Source of the DNA: Clostridia bacterium
GTDB taxonomy: Bacteria; Bacillota; Clostridia; Oscillospirales; CAG-272
Direction: 5' to 3'
NCBI GenBank assembly: GCA_024404435.1
Contig: JAKSPW010000025.1
Span: 1-11,604, forward strand
Length of the DNA: 11,604 bases
Under the pieces are notes generated by a model that was not told where the DNA came from, did not search any database, and saw only the letters and a list, made by a program, of their open reading frames with translations. The translations under genes were made by a program, and so were the position numbers. This document shows positions 7,110 to 11,604 of this stretch, piece by piece. Position 1 is the first letter of the stretch. Each line of letters starts with the position of its first letter.

Positions 7110-8054
7110 TTATATTTCGAGTTTTTCGCAGACTCTGAGTTTCGCGCTCCTTGCGCGGGGATTTTCTTTTATCTCCTCGTCCGTGGGGACGATCGGCTTC
7201 TTTGAGAGAAGCTTTATCTTCGGCTTGTTGCCGCACACGCACACCGGAAATTCCGGCGGGCAGATGCATCCTCTGGCAAGAGACGCCATCGTCTGCTTCA
7301 CGATCCTGTCCTCGAGCGAGTGGAAGGTGATGACCGCCGCCACACCGCCGGGGTTAAGTCGTTTTACCGCCTCTTCAACGGACGGTGCGATCACGTCGAG
7401 CTCGCGGTTGACCTCGATCCGTATCGCCTGAAACGTTCTTTTTGCGGGGTGCTGCGATTCTTTATGTCGGGCGGCAGCGGGTATCGCCCCCGCGATCACT
7501 TCGACAAGCTCGAGCGTCGTCTCTATCGGGTGCTCCGCGCGGCGTTTTACTATCGCCTGCGCTATTCTTGAGGCGAATTTTTCTTCGCCGTAATCTTCAA
7601 TGATGCGCTTCAGATCCGCTTCGGAGTAGCCGTTCACGACCTCTCTCGCGTCGAGAGCAGCGTTGCGGTCCATCCTCATGTCGAGCGGCGCGTCCGCCAT
7701 GTACGAGAAGCCTCTTGCGGCCTCGTCGAGCTGATACGACGAAACGCCGAGGTCCCACATGATGCCGTCGATCTTCTCTATCCCGAGAGAATCGAGCACG
7801 GCGCCGAGTGAGGAGAACTCCGCTTTGACAAGCGTGACCTTGTCCGCGTGATCCCTACGTCTTTCGCGGCAGGCGGCAAGAGCGTCGTCGCCGCGGTCAA
7901 TCGATACGAGTCTCGATCCCTCGGGAAGCCTTTCGGCGATCCCGAGCGAGTGGCCTCCGCCTCCCGCCGTGCAGTCGACGTAGATGCCGCCGCGTGACGG
8001 GTCAAGGTACTCCATGCATTCGTCAAGCAGGATTGACTTGTGGCTGAGTTCCAT
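7110..8054 (-). CDS. rsmH: RsmH, 16S rRNA (cytosine-1402 N4)-methyltransferase
   Basis: SAM-dependent methyltransferase (also called MraW) that modifies C1402 of 16S rRNA in the decoding centre. I start it at ATG 8054 (314 residues), where HKSILLDECMEYL matches the family N-terminus. The open frame extends to an ATG at 8102, inside mraZ, but the extra 16 residues do not fit the family and have no clear ribosome binding site. Motifs: SAM-binding VDCTAGGGGHS (26-36), SIDRG (51-55), DLGVSSYQLDEAARGFSY (101-118) followed by LDMRMD, KRTFQAIRIEVNREL (205-219), and VITFHSLEDR (241-250). Four cysteines in CIC (263-265) and CVC (272-274) lie in the C-terminal part and could bind metal; this is inference. 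The start is one base after the mraZ stop with only a weak site upstream, so translation is probably coupled to mraZ. Confidence 0.96.
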   Translation of the reverse strand: MELSHKSILLDECMEYLDPSRGGIYVDCTAGGGGHSLGIAERLPEGSRLVSIDRGDDALAACRERRRDHADKVTLVKAEFSSLGAVLDSLGIEKIDGIMWDLGVSSYQLDEAARGFSYMADAPLDMRMDRNAALDAREVVNGYSEADLKRIIEDYGEEKFASRIAQAIVKRRAEHPIETTLELVEVIAGAIPAAARHKESQHPAKRTFQAIRIEVNRELDVIAPSVEEAVKRLNPGGVAAVITFHSLEDRIVKQTMASLARGCICPPEFPVCVCGNKPKIKLLSKKPIVPTDEEIKENPRARSAKLRVCEKLEI

Positions 8055-8055
8055 C

Positions 8056-8475
8056 TTACAGTCCGAGAAGAGCGAGCGTTTCGGCGAGGTTTTCGGGTTC
8101 ATCGTCGAAGTTGTTCTCGTTCCATCTTTCTTCCGACCAGATCTCGGCGTACTTGCCGCATCCGACGGTCACGACGTTCTTGGTGATGCCCGCGAAATCA
8201 ACCATGCCCTGAGGAAGAAGGACTCTTCCCTGCGCGTCGGGCGTGACCTCTATCGCGTTGGAATAAAGAAAACGTGCCACGTCTTTTGCCTGGCTCTTCG
8301 GGAGCTGGCTGATAGCGGAGGTGTAGCTCGTCCACTCTTCTTTAGAGTACACGCAGAGACACTTGTCGGCGTCTTTGATAATCGTGATGGTATCGCCGAG
8401 CTGCTCTTTGAGTTTAGCCGGAATTATGAGTCTGTTCTTGCCGTCAATAGAGTGCGGATACTTTCCCGTCAGCAC
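8056..8475 (-). CDS. mraZ: MraZ, dcw-operon transcriptional regulator
   Basis: DNA-binding protein of the MraZ family, with two tandem SpoVT/AbrB-like halves; family members form ring oligomers and regulate their own dcw operon. I place the start at GTG 8475 (139 residues) rather than ATG 8490. GGAGGG lies seven bases before the GTG, the upstream ATG has no site, and the GTG gives LTGKYPHSID, which matches the usual family start (MFxGxYxHSID). Each half shows the DxxxR signature: DGKNR (residues 11-15) followed by LIIPAKL, and DAQGR (80-84) followed by VLLPQGM. The C-terminal tail is acidic (about 117-139). It is the first gene of the dcw operon, preceded by its own promoter and 10-bp repeats that fit an MraZ operator, so autoregulation is likely. 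rsmH begins one base after its TAA stop. Confidence 0.95.
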   Translation of the reverse strand: MLTGKYPHSIDGKNRLIIPAKLKEQLGDTITIIKDADKCLCVYSKEEWTSYTSAISQLPKSQAKDVARFLYSNAIEVTPDAQGRVLLPQGMVDFAGITKNVVTVGCGKYAEIWSEERWNENNFDDEPENLAETLALLGL

Positions 8476-8480
8476 GTCTC

Positions 8481-8520
8481 TTCCCTCCATTTCGTTTCAT
8501 TTTGTGGCACTTCGCTCCAC
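8481..8520 (-). promoter_or_regulatory. putative MraZ operator: four tandem 10-bp repeats in the mraZ leader
   Basis: On the transcript strand four directly adjacent decamers begin at 8520, 8510, 8500 and 8490. They follow a consensus close to RTGNARCRAA; the first is GTGGAGCGAA and the last is ATGGAGGGAA. MraZ proteins are known to bind short G-rich direct repeats at about 10-bp spacing near their own promoter (TGGGN-type in E. coli, AAAGTG-type in mollicutes). Position, period and number agree. The array starts just after the expected transcription start and ends on the mraZ ribosome binding site. Binding itself is inferred. Confidence 0.7.
8483..8488 (-). promoter_or_regulatory. mraZ ribosome binding site, decides the GTG start
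   Basis: GGAGGG lies seven bases before GTG 8475. It overlaps the ATG at 8490, which makes that ATG an unlikely start. It also falls inside the fourth 10-bp repeat of the putative MraZ operator, so repressor sites and translation signal share sequence. Confidence 0.8.
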
Positions 8521-8529
8521 TTTTCTAAT

Positions 8530-8558
8530 ATTATAATACACAAGAGGTAAAAACGCAA
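8530..8558 (-). promoter_or_regulatory. sigma-A type promoter of the dcw operon (Pmra)
   Basis: A perfect TATAAT at 8535-8530 is preceded, with a 17-bp spacer, by TTGCGT at 8558-8553 (three of six matches to TTGACA). The expected start near 8523 gives a leader of about 48 bases before mraZ GTG 8475. It is the only good promoter seen between the gatB terminator and mraZ. A-rich sequence upstream could act as an UP element. Confidence 0.72.
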
Positions 8559-8827
8559 TAGCTTTTCACAAATATTTTTATGTTTTTTTCGCATTTTTGA
8601 CCGTTTTTTTCCGTTTTCCGTTCAAAGATCCGTCTTTTTCCTCCATTTGTCGATTTCCCGCGATTATTTTCGCTTTTTCAGCCGGGTGTGCATTTTGCCG
8701 TGCTCCTCTGACCTTCCCCTCGTTTTATTGTGACGTTTTGCGGATTTTCAGCGTGATTTTTCGGATATTTTCGGCGTTTTACATAAAGGATTTTCAAAAA
8801 CGAACACATTGTAACTTTTTTTGGCGC
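8559..8827 (-). other. AT-rich non-coding region upstream of the dcw promoter, with phased A-tracts
   Basis: I find no credible gene here. On the transcript strand it has many runs of four to seven A. Nearest the promoter, run centres fall at about 8577, 8586, 8596, 8607, 8615 and 8637, close to a 10-11 bp period with one missing. A second group (about 8725, 8738, 8747, 8759, 8770, 8779, 8793) has a mean spacing of about 11 bp. Such phasing predicts curved DNA and possibly UP-element activity. A 22-codon Lys-rich frame (8646-8578) looks like a by-product of the A-runs. Confidence 0.5.
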
Positions 8828-8862
8828 AAAAAAACCGTCGGAAAGGTTACCCTTTCCGACGG
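8828..8862 (-). terminator. rho-independent terminator of the gatB transcript
   Basis: CCGTCGGAAAGG (8862-8851 read on the complement, paired with 8846-8835) forms a perfect 12-bp stem with a GTAA loop, followed on the minus strand by seven T (8834-8828). It begins 20 bases after the gatB stop. On the plus strand a run of six T starts three bases after the stem, so it could stop transcription from either side. It separates the gat and dcw transcripts. Confidence 0.93.
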
Positions 8863-8881
8863 TGATTTTTTATTGTAAGCA

Positions 8882-10306
8882 TCACTTTTCCGATGTTTTC
8901 TGTTCGAAACGGCTGTCGACCTCGGCGTTTACGGCTTCGGGATCCGCTCTGCCGCCGGAGGCCCTCATGACCTGCCCGACGATCACTTTTCTTGCCGCGG
9001 TCTTGCCCGATCTCGCGTCGCGCACCGCTTTCTCACACGCCGCCATCGCCTCGTCGACGAGGCGGGCGATCTCCTGCGTTTCGCGGATCATGTAAAGCCT
9101 GTATTTCTCCGCCGCAGCCGAAGGGGCGATGCCTTCCTCTGCCGAAGCGGCGAGCGCACGGCGCGCGGAAACGATGTTGACTTTTCCGTCGAGATACATC
9201 TCCACGCACTCCGAAAGGTTCCCGGGAGAAGCGAATTTTTCTCCCTCCCTCATGCGCGGGATGACCTCGGAAATGAACATGTTCGCCGCCGCTTTTCGGT
9301 TCGCCGCCGCGATCCCGTCGAAATATTCCGCATACTCCGGCTCGCTGCAGATAAGCTCCGCGTCGTCTTCGGTAAGCCCCGTGGAGACGAGCCTTCTGAT
9401 CCTTGCAGAGACCGGCTCGGGCATCGCGCGTCTCACCTCTTCGACGTATGCGGCGTCCGTTCCGAGCGGCGGTATATTCGGTTCTCTGACGTACGAATAA
9501 TCCGCAGTCGTCTCCTTGTCTCTCATCCTCTCGGTGACAAGAGTGTCTTCCGAAAAGCGCCTCGTTTCGGTCACGACTCTGCCTCCGGACAGAATAACGT
9601 CGGTCTGCCTTTTCAGCTCCGCGTCGACGGCGCGTCCGATGAATTTTATCGAGTTGACGTTCTTGATCTCGCATCTTTCTCCGAGGGATTTCTCACCGAC
9701 GGGGCGCACGGATACGTTCACGTCGCATCTGAGCGAGCCCTCGTTCATCCTGCAGTCGGAGATGCCCGCGAAGAGGAGCTCCCGTCTGAGAGCCTCCACG
9801 AACGCCATCGTCTCGTCGGCTCCCGTCATGTCGGGCTTCGTTACGATCTCGATCAGCGGCACTCCGCATCTGTTGTGGTCGATTACCGTCGCGTTTCCCT
9901 CGTGGAAGAGCTTTCCCGCGTCCTCCTCGAGATGGATGCGTTCGATCCTCACGTCCTTTTCGCCGTTTTCCGTCCGTATCCTCACGTTCCCGTCACGGCA
10001 CAGCGGATCGTAGAACTGCGTGATCTGATACCCCTTCGGGAGGTCGGGGTAGAAATAATGCTTCCTGTCGAAGACCGAGGTCTCCGAAATCTTACAGTTC
10101 AGCGCAAGCCCTGCGGCAACGGCAAGCCGTACCGCCTCGGGATTCAGCACGGGAAGCGCTCCCGGCATGCCGAGGCAGATGGGGCAGCATCTCGTGTTCA
10201 TTTCGCCGCCGAATTCGTTTTTGCAGGTGCAGAACGCCTTTTCCTTCGTTTTCAGCTCGACGTGTACTTCCACGCCGACTACTGCTTCATAGCCCTTGTA
10301 GATCAT
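8882..10306 (-). CDS. gatB: GatB, Asp/Glu-tRNA(Asn/Gln) amidotransferase subunit B
   Basis: Kinase and tRNA-binding subunit of GatCAB. It phosphorylates the misacylated Glu or Asp on tRNA(Gln) or tRNA(Asn), and ammonia from GatA then completes the amidation. At 474 residues it is full length. Motifs: GVEVHVEL (11-18), cysteines C26, C28, C40, C41 and C44 around CTCKNEFG and CPICLGMPGALPVLN (putative zinc-binding knuckle), DRKHYFYPDLPKGYQITQ (80-97), the GatB signature DHNRCGVPLIEI (143-154), LRCDVNVSV (192-200) and EIKNVNSI (213-220). The C-terminal YqeY-like tail domain (about 400-474) contains VGQVMRASGGRADPEAVN. ATG 10306 overlaps the gatA stop as ATGA, with GGGAGG seven bases upstream, so the two are translationally coupled. 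A terminator follows the TGA. No unusual features. Confidence 0.97.
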   Translation of the reverse strand: MIYKGYEAVVGVEVHVELKTKEKAFCTCKNEFGGEMNTRCCPICLGMPGALPVLNPEAVRLAVAAGLALNCKISETSVFDRKHYFYPDLPKGYQITQFYDPLCRDGNVRIRTENGEKDVRIERIHLEEDAGKLFHEGNATVIDHNRCGVPLIEIVTKPDMTGADETMAFVEALRRELLFAGISDCRMNEGSLRCDVNVSVRPVGEKSLGERCEIKNVNSIKFIGRAVDAELKRQTDVILSGGRVVTETRRFSEDTLVTERMRDKETTADYSYVREPNIPPLGTDAAYVEEVRRAMPEPVSARIRRLVSTGLTEDDAELICSEPEYAEYFDGIAAANRKAAANMFISEVIPRMREGEKFASPGNLSECVEMYLDGKVNIVSARRALAASAEEGIAPSAAAEKYRLYMIRETQEIARLVDEAMAACEKAVRDARSGKTAARKVIVGQVMRASGGRADPEAVNAEVDSRFEQKTSEK

Positions 10307-11604
10307 TTCGTCCTCCCTTCTTCAACGAGGGAAGCCGCACCGAGGAGCAGGCTTTCCGCACCGTGACGCGCCATAAGCTGAACGCCTATCGGCAGTCCGT
10401 CCTGCGTGACGCCGGACGGCGTGACGAGCGCGGGACAGCCGGTCAGATTCGCGATCGCGGTGTATTCGTCGCAGCCGTACAGACTCTCGCCGAAACGAAC
10501 GGCGGCGGATTGCGCGGCAGGCGTGATGATGAGGTCGTATTCACCGAAGAGGGAATCCATGCCGAGGCACATTTCCCGTCTTATCGCTGATGCCGCGGAG
10601 TATCTGACGGAGTCCTTTTCCTTCAGGACGTACGCGCCCTCCGCAATGCGCTCTTTCAGTTTTTTGCCGAAAAGTTCTTTTCGGGTTTCCATTACTCCGC
10701 CCGTGCTGCTGCCGTATCGGATCCCGTCGAATCTTGACAGATTCGAGGCAAGCTCAGTCGACGAAAGAGTATAGTAAGTGCCCGCCGCGAGCTCGTGATG
10801 CGGAAGCGTGATCTCATCGGCAGACGCGCCCGATCTCTCGAGAAACGACGCGGTTTTCTCCGCTGCCGCACGCACTTCGGGGAAGCATCCGTCGGCGCAG
10901 AATACGCCGATCCTCAGTCCCCGCACGTCGGGAATTTTCATTTCAAAATCAACGTCGTATGAGGTCATGTCTCTCTCGTCCCTGCCGCGGATCGCGTCGA
11001 AAACGAGAGCCGTGCCGCGCACGTTTCCCGCCATCGGGCAGATCTGGTCGAAGGAGTTTGCGAGAGCGACGAGTCCGTATCTCGAGACCGCGCCCCAGGT
11101 CGGTTTGAGCGTCGTCACGCCGCAGAAGGACGCGGGGACTCTTGACGATCCGCCCGTATCCGAGCCGAGCGAAACGGCGCACAGATGCGCGGCGAGAGCC
11201 GCGCCCGATCCCGACGATGAGCCTCCGGGAGTCCGCTCCGCGTCAAGCGGATTTTTCGTTTTCCCGAACGCCGACGACGTGCCGTCGCTGCCGACGGCGA
11301 ACTCGTCGAGATTCGTTTTGCCTATCAGAACGGCGCCCGCCGCGCGGAGCTTTTTCCACGCCGTCGCGCTGTACGACGGAACGAAATTCTCAAGTAATTT
11401 CGAGGCGCAGGTCGTCCTTACGCCCTCGGTGCAGATATTATCTTTAATGCCCGCGGGTACGCCTGCAAGGGGCAGCTCTTCTCCGTTGTTTACTCTCGCG
11501 TCGACTTCGTCCGCACGTCGTGCGGCATCCCTGCAGAGAGTACAGAACGAATTTGAGTCATCCTGTTCCGCCACCGTCAGCAGCGTCAGGCAGGCCCCGC
11601 GCGC
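10303..11604 (-). CDS. gatA: GatA, Asp/Glu-tRNA(Asn/Gln) amidotransferase subunit A (5' end outside window)
   Basis: Glutaminase subunit of GatCAB, an amidase-signature protein that releases ammonia from glutamine and channels it to GatB. The frame is open to the right edge: 433 codons are visible, and a further few tens should lie beyond. GTG 11574 is in frame but is probably internal, as the preceding codons stay open and fit the family. Counting from that GTG: catalytic Lys in AGIKDN (K44), TTCASKLLENF (54-64), the amidase-signature loop GGSSSGSGA (117-125) with the cis-Ser, and GSDTGGSSRVPASFCG (137-152), where S143 is the expected nucleophile, then LKPTWGAVSRYGLVA (156-170). The C-terminus GLPIGVQLMARHG matches family ends. 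The Lys-Ser-Ser triad is complete. The stop overlaps gatB (ATGA). gatC is not in the window and probably lies just upstream. Confidence 0.95.
   Translation of the reverse strand, partial: ARGACLTLLTVAEQDDSNSFCTLCRDAARRADEVDARVNNGEELPLAGVPAGIKDNICTEGVRTTCASKLLENFVPSYSATAWKKLRAAGAVLIGKTNLDEFAVGSDGTSSAFGKTKNPLDAERTPGGSSSGSGAALAAHLCAVSLGSDTGGSSRVPASFCGVTTLKPTWGAVSRYGLVALANSFDQICPMAGNVRGTALVFDAIRGRDERDMTSYDVDFEMKIPDVRGLRIGVFCADGCFPEVRAAAEKTASFLERSGASADEITLPHHELAAGTYYTLSSTELASNLSRFDGIRYGSSTGGVMETRKELFGKKLKERIAEGAYVLKEKDSVRYSAASAIRREMCLGMDSLFGEYDLIITPAAQSAAVRFGESLYGCDEYTAIANLTGCPALVTPSGVTQDGLPIGVQLMARHGAESLLLGAASLVEEGRTK

Noticed and set aside
8055..8102. N-terminal extension of rsmH starting inside mraZ
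   Set aside because: The 16 extra residues do not fit the family N-terminus, and no ribosome binding site precedes the ATG at 8102; ATG 8054 fits.
8578..8646. 22-codon Lys-rich minus-strand frame upstream of the mraZ promoter
   Set aside because: Product of A-rich sequence; it lies upstream of the operon promoter and has no good ribosome binding site.
8597..8878. 93-codon plus-strand frame in the gatB-mraZ intergenic region
   Set aside because: The product is Phe-rich because of T-runs, and it reads straight through the terminator hairpin. No family resemblance.
1..11604. CRISPR arrays, tRNA or rRNA genes, insertion sequences, defence or phage genes
   Set aside because: No spaced repeats, RNA-gene signatures, transposase motifs or terminal inverted repeats were seen; apart from the left-edge join the region is ordinary core genome.

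Overview
The window looks like part of a Clostridia-type (Bacillota) chromosome. The evidence is strong GGAGG-type ribosome binding sites, TGA used as a stop codon, a GatCAB-type amidotransferase, a PASTA-bearing division transpeptidase, and a division and cell-wall (dcw) cluster in the order mraZ-rsmH-ftsL-ftsI-murE-murF-mraY. Coding sequence is fairly GC-rich and the one long intergenic region is AT-rich. Every gene I accept lies on the minus strand. The genus cannot be told from the sequence, and names rest on motifs read by eye, not on database searches.

In transcription order (right to left): positions 11604-8882 hold gatA (5' end outside the window) and gatB, joined by an ATGA overlap and closed by a strong rho-independent terminator at 8862-8828. 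GatA and GatB, with a GatC not seen here, would turn misacylated Glu-tRNA(Gln) and/or Asp-tRNA(Asn) into the correct aminoacyl-tRNAs. The roughly 400 bp between gatB and mraZ is non-coding. It holds phased A-tracts, a promoter (TTGCGT-17 bp-TATAAT) and four 10-bp repeats that fit an MraZ operator.

Positions 8475-812 hold the dcw operon: mraZ (regulator), rsmH (16S rRNA methyltransferase), an unusually long FtsL-like divisome protein, a two-PASTA class B PBP, then murE and murF. These last two add the third amino acid and D-Ala-D-Ala to UDP-MurNAc. mraY follows and would pass the finished precursor to undecaprenyl phosphate. Spacing is tight except for a 115-bp gap with a hairpin between ftsL and ftsI.

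The most striking point is at the left edge. The reading frame that starts as a good mraY at 812 stops looking like MraY at about position 146-129. It continues in frame, without a stop, as sequence resembling the central part of RnfC (electron transport complex subunit C). The last MraY catalytic Asp motif (FMGD) is missing. This is either an assembly chimera joined at a short shared segment or a real in-frame fusion or deletion that truncates both genes. I did not find a convincing wholly new system elsewhere in the window; the other points of interest are regulatory or are variants of known proteins.
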